Assembly: GCA_036496265.1 (NCBI GenBank)
Contig: DASXLL010000245.1
Span: 1 to 20,735, forward strand
Length of the DNA stretch: 20,735 nt
Source of the DNA: CAYLLN01 sp036496265
Lineage (GTDB): Bacteria; Planctomycetota; Planctomycetia; Pirellulales; Pirellulaceae
Direction: 5' to 3'
Below, in pieces: positions 7,501 through 15,576 of the stretch. Positions within the stretch are counted from its first letter, which is position 1. Every line of letters starts with the position of its first letter. The position numbers and the translations under genes were made by a program. The notes under the pieces were generated by a model that was not told the DNA's origin, made no database searches, and saw only the letters and a list, made by a program, of their open reading frames with translations.

Positions 7501-8781
7501 ATGCGGCTGAGATGCATCGGCTTCGGCTTGGGTGGCTGTGTTTTGCGCAGCATAACACGGCTGCTGGTGTGTACTCTGTTGCTGCTGTCCGCAGTCGCCA
7601 CCGCCGGCGACTGGCCGCAAATTCTCGGCCCCAACCGCAACGGCCATGCCGAAGACGAGCGATTGGCCGAAAGCTGGCCGGCCGCCGGACCGAAAATCCT
7701 CTGGCGTTACAAGCTCGGCAGCGGCTATGCCGGCTCGGCCGTCGCCGGCGACCGCGTCATTGTCTTTCATCGCATAAGCAATAACGAGTGCGTCGAATGC
7801 CTCAGCGCTGCTAGCGGCAAATCGCTCTGGAAAACCGATTTTCCCGCCACCTATCGCGGCGGCATTGACCCCGACACCGGCCCCCGCTGCGTGCCGCTCA
7901 TCGCCGGCACCAGCGTCTTCGTCTTCGGTGCCGCCGGCGATTTGCACTCCGTCCAGCTGGACACCGGCGACAAGCTCTGGTCCCGCTCGCTCTATGCCGA
8001 CTACAAGGGGGACGAAGGCTACTTCGGCGCCGGCAGTACACCGATCCTCGTCAGCGGCCAACTCCTCGTGAATGTCGGCGGCCGCGGCGCTGGCATTGTC
8101 GCACTCGATCCATCCAACGGCAAAACGCTGTGGCAAGCCAGCGACGAAGCCGCCAGCTATTCGTCCCCCACCGCCGCCCACATCGGCGGCCACGACAAAG
8201 CCATCTTCATCACCCGGCTGAACTGCGTTGTCGCCGACCCGGCCACCGGTACTGTCACAAAACTGTTCCCATTCGGCCAGCGCGGGCCGACGGTCAACGC
8301 CGCCACGCCGCTCGTCATCGGCAACAAACTGTTCGTCACCGCCAGCTACGGCATCGGCGCTGCCCTCGCCCCGTTGACCGATCAGCCGGTGAAGCCCATT
8401 TGGACCAACGACAACACACTCTCCAGCCAATACGCCACGCCCATCGAGCACAACGGCTACCTCTACGGCATCCACGGCCGCGAAGACCAAGGCGTCGCCG
8501 AGCTCCGCTGCATCGAAGCCGCCACCGGCAAAGTTCAATGGAAAAAAACCGGCTTCGGCGTCGCCCACATCATTTTTGCCGACAACAAACTCCTCATCCA
8601 AAAAGCCGATGGCCACCTCCTCCTCGCCGCCGCCGATCCAACGAAATATCGGGAGCTGGCGACCGCGCGCGTCTCTTCCGAACCGACGCGAGCTTTGCCG
8701 GCTCTTTCCGGCGGCCGGCTATTTCTGCGAAGTGGTAGTGGGGGCGGGGAACTCATCTGCTTGGCGGTTGGAGTGGAGTAG
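7501..8781 (+). CDS. secreted PQQ-like beta-propeller protein
   Basis: This 426-aa protein has an N-terminal signal sequence (hydrophobic core about 15-33, likely cut after TAG or nearby) and then GDWPQILGPNRNG, a hallmark start of planctomycete PQQ-like/quinoprotein-type propellers. Propeller-blade motifs of the G-LW-x type recur: ILWRYKLG, SLWKTDF, KLWSRSL, TLWQAS and VQWKK. Such domains in BamB-like and quinoprotein-like proteins act as scaffolds; nothing here shows bound PQQ or catalysis, so the role is unknown. ATG 7501 has a strong ribosome binding site (AAGAGGA at 7487-7493). It is monocistronic, divergent from the membrane protein operon and convergent with the hydrolase downstream. 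Confidence 0.85.
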   Translation: MRLRCIGFGLGGCVLRSITRLLVCTLLLLSAVATAGDWPQILGPNRNGHAEDERLAESWPAAGPKILWRYKLGSGYAGSAVAGDRVIVFHRISNNECVECLSAASGKSLWKTDFPATYRGGIDPDTGPRCVPLIAGTSVFVFGAAGDLHSVQLDTGDKLWSRSLYADYKGDEGYFGAGSTPILVSGQLLVNVGGRGAGIVALDPSNGKTLWQASDEAASYSSPTAAHIGGHDKAIFITRLNCVVADPATGTVTKLFPFGQRGPTVNAATPLVIGNKLFVTASYGIGAALAPLTDQPVKPIWTNDNTLSSQYATPIEHNGYLYGIHGREDQGVAELRCIEAATGKVQWKKTGFGVAHIIFADNKLLIQKADGHLLLAAADPTKYRELATARVSSEPTRALPALSGGRLFLRSGSGGGELICLAVGVE

Positions 8782-9127
8782 GGCGGCGTTGAGCATGTCC
8801 GAGGTCCAAAGTCCAAGGTTCAGGGAAGGCGATGCTGCGAGCGCTGCAGGGTCGGACGTTTTATCCGCTGGGTTCGTAAACCGGCGGTGCCGCTGCGCTT
8901 ACCGCTGGCCAATGGCTTAGGCTGCGTTCGGCGTCGTGCGGGTCGCCCCACGATAAATCGTAGGGCTAAAAGAAAAAGTCCCGTAAACAGGACTCAGAGT
9001 TAGGACCTCGCAGTTTTGAAACTGTCGATTTGGGTTGGTATGATCACAATCAAGGCGCTGGTTTTTTTAATCGAGCCGCATCGTGCGACTGTTTACTAGT
9101 GGCGCTGGCTTTGCCGGCGTTTGGTGA
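8782..9127. other. intergenic region with repeat-like hairpins
   Basis: This stretch lies between convergent genes and has no convincing coding frame. Near 8804-8824 is a GTCCAAAGTCCAAGGTTC-type short repeat. An imperfect hairpin pairs CCGGCGGT (8881-8888) with ACCGCTGG (8901-8908). A small hairpin ACGAT-AA-ATCGT lies around 8950-8961, and a minus-strand terminator follows at 8968-8995. The rest is unassigned. Confidence 0.5.
8968..8995 (-). terminator. intrinsic terminator for the minus-strand hydrolase gene
   Basis: On the minus strand this reads GAGTCCTG-TTTA-CGGGACTT followed by TTTCTTTT. The stem is 8 bp with two G-U pairs, a 4-nt loop and a T-rich tail. It lies about 130 bases past the stop of the gene ending at 9128. 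Confidence 0.5.
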
Positions 9128-10114
9128 TCAGGGTTTCACGGCTGCAAAATGTCGTTTGATGAATTCGACGGCGTGGCGGGTGGATTCGGCCGTTTCGGGA
9201 ATGGTTTGGGGGATGCCGAAGTAGAAGCCGTGAGGGCCGTTGTCGGGATGATATTCGTCGGCTTCGTGGCCGGCGGCTTGCATGGCTTTGACGTAGGCTT
9301 CCATGACCGGCAGCGGGGCATTTTGATCGTTCTTGCCGCTGACCATGAGGACCGGGCATTTGGCCTGCGGGATTTCGGTGAGCAGCGAGGTGTATTGATA
9401 AGCGGCGGGGTCTTTCTCGACGGCGGCCATTTTGACACCGGCGCGTTGCTCGAATTCGCGGACGAGCCGTTGGTTGCCACCGATATTCGTGCCCGCGTCG
9501 GCGAGCTTAGAGAGGGAAATCAGATCGAGGCCGGCGGGGGCGTTGAGGACGGCGCAGACGAGCGGCGTTCGCGAAACCATGCGGCCGACGACATGACCGC
9601 CGTGGCTGCCGCCGAGCATGGCGATGCGCTTCGTATCGACAAAGCTCCAGCCGCGGGCCTTATTGATGGCGATGAGCGTGTCGTCCCATTCGAGCGGATC
9701 GAGCGTGTACCGGGGGTTAGGGCGGAAATCGACCGAATACACGGCCCAGCCTTGAGCGAGGAAATCGGGCAGTGGCGGATGAGTCGCGCGGCCCAATTGG
9801 TTGCTTGCTCGCGTGGCTTCTGCGGCTCGCAGCTTGGTTAGTTCTTCGTCGGTCGAAGCTTCTTGCACCGGCTTGGCCGTCGGCGCGCCACCATGAATGA
9901 AAATCACGAGCGGGAAAGGGCCGGAACCGGACGGTTTACGCACGTAGCCGGCGATGCGAACGCCGCCCGCGCCGTCGAATTCGGCCCGTTGGCCTTGAAT
10001 GCCGTTGGGATGCGATTCCCAGTCGTCGTCCGCGGCGTGGGACGCGGGATTAATCGTCACGATCAGGCCCAAAGCGAACAAGAAGGCGGATGACAAATAA
10101 CGACGGGCCGGCAT
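9128..10114 (-). CDS. secreted alpha/beta hydrolase (prolyl-oligopeptidase/dienelactone-hydrolase-like)
   Basis: This 328-aa protein has a signal peptide (hydrophobic 9-22, likely cut after SHA at 27). The mature part is an alpha/beta hydrolase with oxyanion motif HGG (74-76), nucleophile Ser170 in GGSHGG, acid Asp263 in SGKNDQ, and His295 in GPHGF. This matches peptidase S9/acyl-esterase-type serine hydrolases, so it probably cleaves an ester or peptide outside the cytoplasm; the substrate is not readable. The start ATG 10114 has AAGGA eight or so bases upstream. It is transcribed divergently from another secreted hydrolase, with 105 bases between starts, so the two may share control. A terminator follows at 8968-8995. 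Confidence 0.88.
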   Translation of the reverse strand: MPARRYLSSAFLFALGLIVTINPASHAADDDWESHPNGIQGQRAEFDGAGGVRIAGYVRKPSGSGPFPLVIFIHGGAPTAKPVQEASTDEELTKLRAAEATRASNQLGRATHPPLPDFLAQGWAVYSVDFRPNPRYTLDPLEWDDTLIAINKARGWSFVDTKRIAMLGGSHGGHVVGRMVSRTPLVCAVLNAPAGLDLISLSKLADAGTNIGGNQRLVREFEQRAGVKMAAVEKDPAAYQYTSLLTEIPQAKCPVLMVSGKNDQNAPLPVMEAYVKAMQAAGHEADEYHPDNGPHGFYFGIPQTIPETAESTRHAVEFIKRHFAAVKP

Positions 10115-10161
10115 GAGGTGGTTCCTTTTGGTTATTGGATTGTTTTAAGCTATGGGGCGTT

Positions 10162-10173
10162 CAGTTTGAACTG
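10162..10173. promoter_or_regulatory. inverted repeat in a divergent promoter region, possible operator
   Basis: CAGTT-TG-AACTG is a perfect 5+5 inverted repeat. It is centred in the 105-base gap between two divergent hydrolase genes. Its position suits an operator, but it is short and only one copy is seen. Confidence 0.25.
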
Positions 10174-10219
10174 TTTCTTCCAAAAAGACGTCGGCGCGTT
10201 GGCCGTCGCGGAGATTGCC

Positions 10220-11353
10220 ATGCGTTTTTCAGCGTTCGTAAACAATTGGGCGGCTTTGGCCGTGATTGCGACGGTGTCGCAGGTTCAAGCACAGCAAACG
10301 AGCGATCGGTTCGGCCGGTGGGATGCGAATAAAGACGGCAAGGTGACGCGGGAGGAGATGCCGGCGTGGTTTAAAGACTCATTCGATGCGATCGACACCA
10401 ACAAAGATGGCGTGATCACATCCGATGAAGAGCAGAAGTTCCGCCCGACGAATCCGCAAGGACCGAACGCGCAGATTCCCAATACCGTGCGGTCGATACC
10501 GGATTTGCCCTATGCTGCGACGGACAATCCGAAGCAGCGGCTGGACTTGTATTTGCCGAAGTCGCCGAAGAGCGATAAGCCGTTGCCGCTGGTTGTGTTC
10601 GTACATGGCGGGGCGTGGCGAGTGGGTGACAAACGGACGAGCTATTTTCAAGTCGCACCGTTTTTGCAGAGCGGCGACTATGCGGCGGCGTGCATTAGCT
10701 ATCGATTGGTTCCTGAAGCCATCTGGCCGGCGCAGATTTACGATTGCAAGGCAGCGATTCGCTGGCTGCGGGCCAATGCCAAGGACTACAACATCGATCC
10801 TGACAAGATTGGCGTCATGGGCACGTCATCGGGCGGGCATCTGGTCGCTCTGCTCGGCACGAGCGGCGATGTGCCGGAGCTGGAGGGTAAGCTCGGCGAT
10901 AATCTAAACGTCAGCAGTCGCGTGACGTGCGTCGTCGATCAGTTTGGCCATTCCGATTTTTTGGCACTCGGCGGCGGGGCCAATGATCCGACTTCGCCGA
11001 TCGGAGGGTTGCTCGGCGGTGGCGTTCAAGACAAGAAGTACGCCGCGCGCGAGTCGTCGCCGATCACTTTTGTCTCGAAGGACGATCCGCCATTTCTAAT
11101 CCTCCACGGAACGAACGATCCGGCCATTCCGTTCAAGCAGTCGGAGATTCTGCTGGAAAATTTGAAGAAAGCCGGCGTCGATGCCATGCTCGTTCCTGTA
11201 ACAGGCGGCGGGCACGGCGATTTTGGAACGCAGGAGGTTCCGAATCGGGCCAAGCAATTCTTCGACAAGCATCTCCGCGGACAGGATGTCACCGTTTCGT
11301 CTGAGCCGATCAAGGCGGGTCCGCCGACGCAGAAGAATAATAAGAAAGGTTGA
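10220..11353 (+). CDS. secreted esterase/lipase with N-terminal EF-hand pair
   Basis: This 377-aa protein has a signal peptide (cut likely after VQA at 24). Two EF-hand calcium loops follow, DANKDGKVTREE (35-46) and DTNKDGVITSDE (59-70). The rest is an alpha/beta hydrolase of the BD-FAE/esterase type: HGGAW (129-133), nucleophile Ser203 in GTSSGG, Asp300 in HGTNDP and His332 in GGGHGDF. The EF-hand fusion suggests calcium-dependent folding or activity outside the cell. The substrate is unknown; acetyl or feruloyl esters of polysaccharides are typical for relatives. ATG 10220 is chosen because GGAG lies six bases upstream and the signal peptide starts there; the frame is open to 10118. Only four bases separate it from the FG-GAP gene. 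Confidence 0.88.
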   Translation: MRFSAFVNNWAALAVIATVSQVQAQQTSDRFGRWDANKDGKVTREEMPAWFKDSFDAIDTNKDGVITSDEEQKFRPTNPQGPNAQIPNTVRSIPDLPYAATDNPKQRLDLYLPKSPKSDKPLPLVVFVHGGAWRVGDKRTSYFQVAPFLQSGDYAAACISYRLVPEAIWPAQIYDCKAAIRWLRANAKDYNIDPDKIGVMGTSSGGHLVALLGTSGDVPELEGKLGDNLNVSSRVTCVVDQFGHSDFLALGGGANDPTSPIGGLLGGGVQDKKYAARESSPITFVSKDDPPFLILHGTNDPAIPFKQSEILLENLKKAGVDAMLVPVTGGGHGDFGTQEVPNRAKQFFDKHLRGQDVTVSSEPIKAGPPTQKNNKKG

Positions 11354-11357
11354 AACT

Positions 11358-12497
11358 ATGACAAGCCAACTGTTGGCACTGATTGTGGTGGGCACCGTGG
11401 CCAACTTTACATTGGCTGAGGACGCCTGGCGCAAGCACGTCGTTTATAGCGGCGATTTTTGCGCCACAGCCGTCGGCGGCGATTTCTCCGGCGATCGCCT
11501 GGCCGATGTCATTTGCAACAGTGGCGGCAAAACGCGGCTGCTCGTTGCTCCCGAATGGCGCGAAATCATCCTCGACGAAACGCCGGGTTATGGCGCGATA
11601 CACAGTGAAACGTTCGATGTGGATGGCGACGGCGATCTCGACTTTATCGGTGCGCGCTACACGCCGGGATTGATTTTCTGGCTGGAGCAACCGGCGAAGC
11701 CGCTGGAGGACCGCTGGACGCTGCGTATTGCTGAGGACAAGATCGACGGCATTCACGGCTTATTGAAAGGCGATGTCGATGGCGACGGACGGCCGGACTT
11801 ACTTGCCAATAGCGGGCAGCCGAAAGAGCCGTTTCCCAATTCGGCCGTGTGGCTGAAATTGCCGAAGGATGTGCGTAGCGCGGAGCGATGGGACCGGCAC
11901 GTGTTCGCCAAGGGCGACGCGCCAGGTCTGAGCCACTACTTCGGCTTTGGTGATGTCGATGGTGATGGACGGCCGGATATTTCGCTCGCCGCGAAGGGCG
12001 GCAATCAGGCTGAATCGACGAGCGAGGCGTATTTCGCCTGGTGGCAAGCGCCTCGTGACCTGCAGCAGCCTTGGACGAAGCACGTGCTGGCGGATCATCA
12101 AGGTGGCGCCACGAACATTCAGCCGGCGGACGTGAATGGCGACGGAAAAATGGATTTCATCGCCACGCGTGGGCATCAGCAGGGCGTGATTTGGTTCGAG
12201 GCCCCGACCTGGAAGATTCATGACATTCATCCCACGCTTCGCGAGCCGCATTCGTTGGCCGTGATCGACATGGACGGCGATGGCGACGTGGATTGCGCGA
12301 CTTGCGCATTCGGCGACAGCACGTGCGCGTGGTTTGAAAACGACGGCAAAGGCAACTTCACGACGCACGTGGTCGGAACGGATCAAAAAGCCTACGACAT
12401 CCGCGCCATCGACATGGACAACGACGGCGATCTCGATTTGCTCGTCGCCGGACAGAACAGCAAGAATGTCGTCTGGTATGCCAACCCGCGGCGGTAG
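11358..12497 (+). CDS. secreted FG-GAP/VCBS repeat protein
   Basis: This 379-aa protein has a signal peptide (LLALIVVGTVANFTLA, cut about residue 20). At least six calcium-binding-type repeats follow: DVDGDGDLDF, DVDGDGRPDL, DVDGDGRPDI, DVNGDGKMDF, DMDGDGDVDC and DMDNDGDLDL. These build an integrin-alpha-like beta-propeller with a Ca2+ loop in each blade. Such proteins are abundant in planctomycetes and are thought to bind ligands at the cell surface; no catalytic motif is seen. AAGG at 11346-11349 is a good ribosome binding site for ATG 11358. It lies in a tight run with the upstream esterase (4 bases) and the downstream cytochrome bd genes (30 bases), although a functional tie to respiration is not evident. 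Confidence 0.86.
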   Translation: MTSQLLALIVVGTVANFTLAEDAWRKHVVYSGDFCATAVGGDFSGDRLADVICNSGGKTRLLVAPEWREIILDETPGYGAIHSETFDVDGDGDLDFIGARYTPGLIFWLEQPAKPLEDRWTLRIAEDKIDGIHGLLKGDVDGDGRPDLLANSGQPKEPFPNSAVWLKLPKDVRSAERWDRHVFAKGDAPGLSHYFGFGDVDGDGRPDISLAAKGGNQAESTSEAYFAWWQAPRDLQQPWTKHVLADHQGGATNIQPADVNGDGKMDFIATRGHQQGVIWFEAPTWKIHDIHPTLREPHSLAVIDMDGDGDVDCATCAFGDSTCAWFENDGKGNFTTHVVGTDQKAYDIRAIDMDNDGDLDLLVAGQNSKNVVWYANPRR

Positions 12498-12527
12498 TCT
12501 TTGCATTCGGTCACAAGAGACGTCGTT

Positions 12528-13829
12528 GTGGATAACCTCCTCGCCGCCCGACTCCAGATGCTCGTCTCGCTCGCGTTTCACATTGTGTACGCGGCGATCG
12601 GAATCGGTTTGCCGCTGTTGCTTGTCATTGTCGAAGCACTGTATCTCCGCACAGGGCAGGCACACTATAAAGCGCTGGCCAAAAAATGGGCCAAGGCGAC
12701 GGGCTTGCTGTTCGCCGTCGGCGCGGTATCCGGGACGGCTCTGTCGCTGGAGCTCGGGCTGCTGTGGCCTAAATACATCGAGTTGCTCGGCGCGGTCGTC
12801 GGGCATTTATTCGGCTTAGAAGGCTACGCGTTCTTCCTCGAAGCCATTTTCATCGGCCTGTATTTGTATGGCTGGGATCGTCTGAGCCCTGTCGCACATT
12901 GGTGGTGCGGCGTGGTGATCGCGGTCAGCGGCATGCTGTCCGGAATTCTGGTGCTCGGTGTGAATGCTTGGATGCAGCAGCCGGTCGGATTCGAGATGCA
13001 AGATGGCCTTGTGATTGCGACCGATCCCGTCGCCATCCTGCGTCAGCCGCTCTGGCTTTACATGGCCATCCATTCGACGCTTGCCTGCTATCTGTCCGTC
13101 GCCTTTGCGGTCGCTGGCTGGTATGCCTGGCGGCTCCTGCGCGGCGAGCGAAACGATTACAACCGTTCGGCGCTGATCATCGCCATGATCGTCGGGTCCG
13201 TCGCGGCCCTCCTTCAGCCGGCGACGGGCGACTGGCTCGCCAAATTCGTTTTCAAAACACAGCCGGTGAAATTCGCGGCGATGGAAGGGCAATTCAAGTC
13301 CCAGCGCTACGCGCCCTTGCGGATCGGCGGCTGGCCCGACACAAAAACCGAAACCACCCGCTACGCCATCGAAATTCCCGGCGGCTTGAGCTATTTGGCG
13401 GCACACGATCGCGCGGCGGAAGTGCCCGGTCTCGACCGCGTGCCCAAATCCGATTGGCCTAACGTCGAAGTCACTCATCTGGCATTCCAAATCATGGTCG
13501 GCTCAGGCACTTTGCTTACAGCCGTGTCGATTTGGTTTTGGATCGCCTTCGTCCGTGGCCGCCACGCAATTGCTGAACGACGAAAACTATTATGGGCCGT
13601 CGTGAGCACCGCTCCGCTCGGATTCATTGGGCTCGAAGCCGGCTGGTTTGTCACGGAAGTCGGCCGCCAGCCCTGGATCATTCAGCATGTTTTGCGCACC
13701 AGCGACGCCGTGACGCCAGCGGCCGGCGTGCCGGCGATGTTCTACACTTTTTCCGCTCTGTATCTGCTTTTGGGCACAACCGTTGTCGTGCTATTGCGGC
13801 GAATCGCCTCTGCTGGTCATGAACCATGA
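12528..13829 (+). CDS. cydA: cytochrome bd-type quinol oxidase subunit I
   Basis: This 433-aa polytopic membrane subunit oxidises quinol and reduces oxygen to water. Haem ligands are visible: His18 (b595), and His182 and Met323 (b558, in AIHS and FQIMVG). Conserved Glu98 and Glu105 lie in GLEGYAFFLEA, the quinol-site Lys248 and Glu253 in VKFAAMEG, and GWFVTEVGRQPW is intact. The periplasmic Q-loop is short, as in the cyanide-insensitive (CioA) branch rather than in E. coli CydA. GTG 12528 is chosen since VDNLLAARLQM matches the family N-terminus; TTG 12501 would add nine residues. The stop overlaps the cydB start as ATGA. Confidence 0.95.
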   Translation: MDNLLAARLQMLVSLAFHIVYAAIGIGLPLLLVIVEALYLRTGQAHYKALAKKWAKATGLLFAVGAVSGTALSLELGLLWPKYIELLGAVVGHLFGLEGYAFFLEAIFIGLYLYGWDRLSPVAHWWCGVVIAVSGMLSGILVLGVNAWMQQPVGFEMQDGLVIATDPVAILRQPLWLYMAIHSTLACYLSVAFAVAGWYAWRLLRGERNDYNRSALIIAMIVGSVAALLQPATGDWLAKFVFKTQPVKFAAMEGQFKSQRYAPLRIGGWPDTKTETTRYAIEIPGGLSYLAAHDRAAEVPGLDRVPKSDWPNVEVTHLAFQIMVGSGTLLTAVSIWFWIAFVRGRHAIAERRKLLWAVVSTAPLGFIGLEAGWFVTEVGRQPWIIQHVLRTSDAVTPAAGVPAMFYTFSALYLLLGTTVVVLLRRIASAGHEP

Positions 13830-14842
13830 ATGACATTCGTCTCTGGTCGGATCTATCGGCACTGGCGGCGCTCGCTGGCGTCGTGGCATATGCCGTTTTA
13901 GCCGGCGCCGATTTTGGCGGTGGCGTTTGGGATCTCTTGGCGACCGGCCCACGAAAAAAAGAGCAGCGGCTCGCGATTCAACACGCGATGGGCCCCGTTT
14001 GGGAAGCCAACCACGTTTGGCTGATTTTTGTTTTGGTCGTGCTATTCACCTGTTTTCCGACCGGCTACGCCGCACTGTCCGTCGCGCTCTTCATTCCGTT
14101 CCATCTGGCCTTGCTCGGCATCATGCTCCGCGGCGCGTCCTTTGTTTTCCGCTCCTATCAAAGCCGCCAGCAAGACGCCGCAGCGGAGACGAGCGCCTGG
14201 GGCATCGTCTTCGGCATCGCTTCGCTCATCTCGCCGTTCCTGCTAGGCATCGCCTTCGGCATCGTCACGGAAGGCGGCATTCGCGTGACCGATGGCACTG
14301 TTCACCTTCGCACCGCCACGCTCTGGCTATCGCCCTATTGCCTCGCCAATGGCGTGCTCGCGCTTTCTGCGTGTGCCTATCTAGCGGCCGTCTATCTAAC
14401 CAATGAAACGGAGGGCGAGCTGCGCGAAGATTTTCGCCAGCGGGCCATTTTCGCCGGCACAACGACTGCCATTCTCGCCGGCTGCGTTCTCCTGTTGGCC
14501 TGGTTCGGATCCCGCTGGTTCTTTTATCGCCTACTCAGCCCACGAGCGATCGTCATCATCTTCGCGGGAATAGTGTGCTTCCTCGGCTCCGCCTGGTCGG
14601 TCTTCACGCACCGTTACCGCCTCAGTCGCGCCTTCGCCATCGGTGAAATCGGCCTGCTGATTCTCGGCTGGGCCGTCGCACAGCATCCCTACCTTGTTTA
14701 TCCCGATCTCACCTTTGAAGCCACAGCCGCCCCGCTGGCCACAATTCAATTCATGCTGTTGTCGCTGCCCGTTGGCCTCGTGCTCATCATCCCGTCGCTG
14801 ATGCTACTGTTTCGTGCTTTTAAATCATCAAGCGCCGGCTAA
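13826..14842 (+). CDS. cydB: cytochrome bd-type quinol oxidase subunit II
   Basis: This 338-aa protein has about eight or nine hydrophobic helices and the family signatures AYAVLAGADFGGGVWDL near the N-terminus and GPVWEANHVWLIF. It is structurally required to assemble the two haem b and the haem d of subunit I. Its start overlaps the subunit I stop by four bases (ATGA), so the two are made in coupled fashion. The acidic residue in WEANHVW (Glu where E. coli has Asp58) fits the Cio branch. No CydX-like small gene is visible after it; the tRNA-Ser gene faces it 20 bases downstream. No cydDC assembly genes lie in this window. Confidence 0.95.
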   Translation: MNDIRLWSDLSALAALAGVVAYAVLAGADFGGGVWDLLATGPRKKEQRLAIQHAMGPVWEANHVWLIFVLVVLFTCFPTGYAALSVALFIPFHLALLGIMLRGASFVFRSYQSRQQDAAAETSAWGIVFGIASLISPFLLGIAFGIVTEGGIRVTDGTVHLRTATLWLSPYCLANGVLALSACAYLAAVYLTNETEGELREDFRQRAIFAGTTTAILAGCVLLLAWFGSRWFFYRLLSPRAIVIIFAGIVCFLGSAWSVFTHRYRLSRAFAIGEIGLLILGWAVAQHPYLVYPDLTFEATAAPLATIQFMLLSLPVGLVLIIPSLMLLFRAFKSSSAG

Positions 14843-14862
14843 TCCGCCCAAAAATCGAAGAG

Positions 14863-14944
14863 CGGAGGGCACGGGACTCGAACCCGCAACCCCTTGCGGG
14901 GCAACTGATTTCGAATCAGTCTGCTAGCCATTCGCTTACCCTCC
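14863..14944 (-). tRNA. tRNA-Ser(CGA)
   Basis: Read on the minus strand, a 7-bp acceptor stem (GGAGGGT with GCCCTCC, one G-U) encloses an anticodon loop TTCGAAA giving CGA. A long variable arm (CCCC-GCAA-GGGG) and a GTTCGAGT T-loop are typical of serine tRNAs. The discriminator base is G and the CCA end is not encoded. Confidence 0.93.
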
Positions 14945-14951
14945 GGAGTCA

Positions 14952-14980
14952 AATGTAGCGGTGGGCGCGGCGCGGGACAA
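14952..14980 (-). promoter_or_regulatory. promoter of tRNA-Ser
   Basis: On the minus strand TTGTCC (14980-14975), 17 bases, TACATT (14957-14952), then seven bases to the first nucleotide of the tRNA. The spacing suggests transcription starts at or within a base or two of the mature 5' end. Confidence 0.6.
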
Positions 14981-15172
14981 GGCGTTTGGGGCTCGCGAAA
15001 TGCAACATGGTTGATAGTAAAACGAAAGGGGAAGCGGGGTCGCGTTTTTTGAACAAGCGGCAGAGAGTTCCCATCAAGCGGCATGGCGTTTTTGCCCGAT
15101 TTCGTTCAGAATGTGATGCAATCCAACCGCCGACTAACGAACTTGCTTGGCAGTAAAATCGAGGTAGCAGCC

Positions 15173-15376
15173 GTGACTGATGCACATCATGCCGAATCGC
15201 ACGAGAAGGACGACATCTGGCAGCACATGACCCCGGCGCATCAGCAGGAGTTGAAGGGCGAAGATTCTATCGCCTGGTGGCAAGTGGTCGGCGTGCTGCT
15301 GCTAATCATTTCAATTGGCCTGGTCCTGGCCGTTGGCACTGCGCTCATGAGCGGCATCATGAGCCGTAATTTGTAG
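15173..15376 (+). CDS. small single-pass membrane protein, unknown function
   Basis: This 67-aa protein has a hydrophilic, histidine-rich N-terminus (TDAHHAESHEKDDIWQHM) and one membrane helix (about residues 36-60, WWQVVGVLLLIISIGLVLAV). A short C-terminal tail follows. GTG 15173 is preferred because GAGG at 15161-15164 lies eight bases upstream; ATG 15083 in the same frame would add 30 residues without a ribosome binding site. It is a lone plus-strand gene, divergent from tRNA-Ser and convergent with the transglutaminase-like gene. I do not recognise the family. Confidence 0.6.
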   Translation: MTDAHHAESHEKDDIWQHMTPAHQQELKGEDSIAWWQVVGVLLLIISIGLVLAVGTALMSGIMSRNL

Positions 15377-15454
15377 CGCCGACCGCTTCGTTCTTTCGCT
15401 GAAGCACTAGCAGCATAATTGGACCTCGATCGGTTGTCGCTGGGGACGGTGTCT

Positions 15455-15556
15455 TTAGCCAGCAGACTTTTTTACGGCCTCAATCGTTGAATTGACGGTG
15501 ACATACTTGCCGTCAAACGAGTGCATCTCTTTGATGCGAGTTTGGCGCCCGCTCAC
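15455..15556 (-). CDS. possible 33-aa protein downstream of the transglutaminase-like gene
   Basis: A minus-strand reading frame starts at GTG 15556 with GGAAG just upstream and ends at TAA 15457-15455. It lies 20 bases after the stop of the larger gene, so it could be its cistronic partner. The peptide looks genuinely coding (contains RIKEMHSFDGKYVTVNSTI and ends AVKKSAG). It could also be the tail of a decayed gene. There is no membrane segment and I do not recognise it. Confidence 0.4.
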   Translation of the reverse strand: MSGRQTRIKEMHSFDGKYVTVNSTIEAVKKSAG

Positions 15557-15576
15557 TTAAGCTTCCAAACTCGGCG

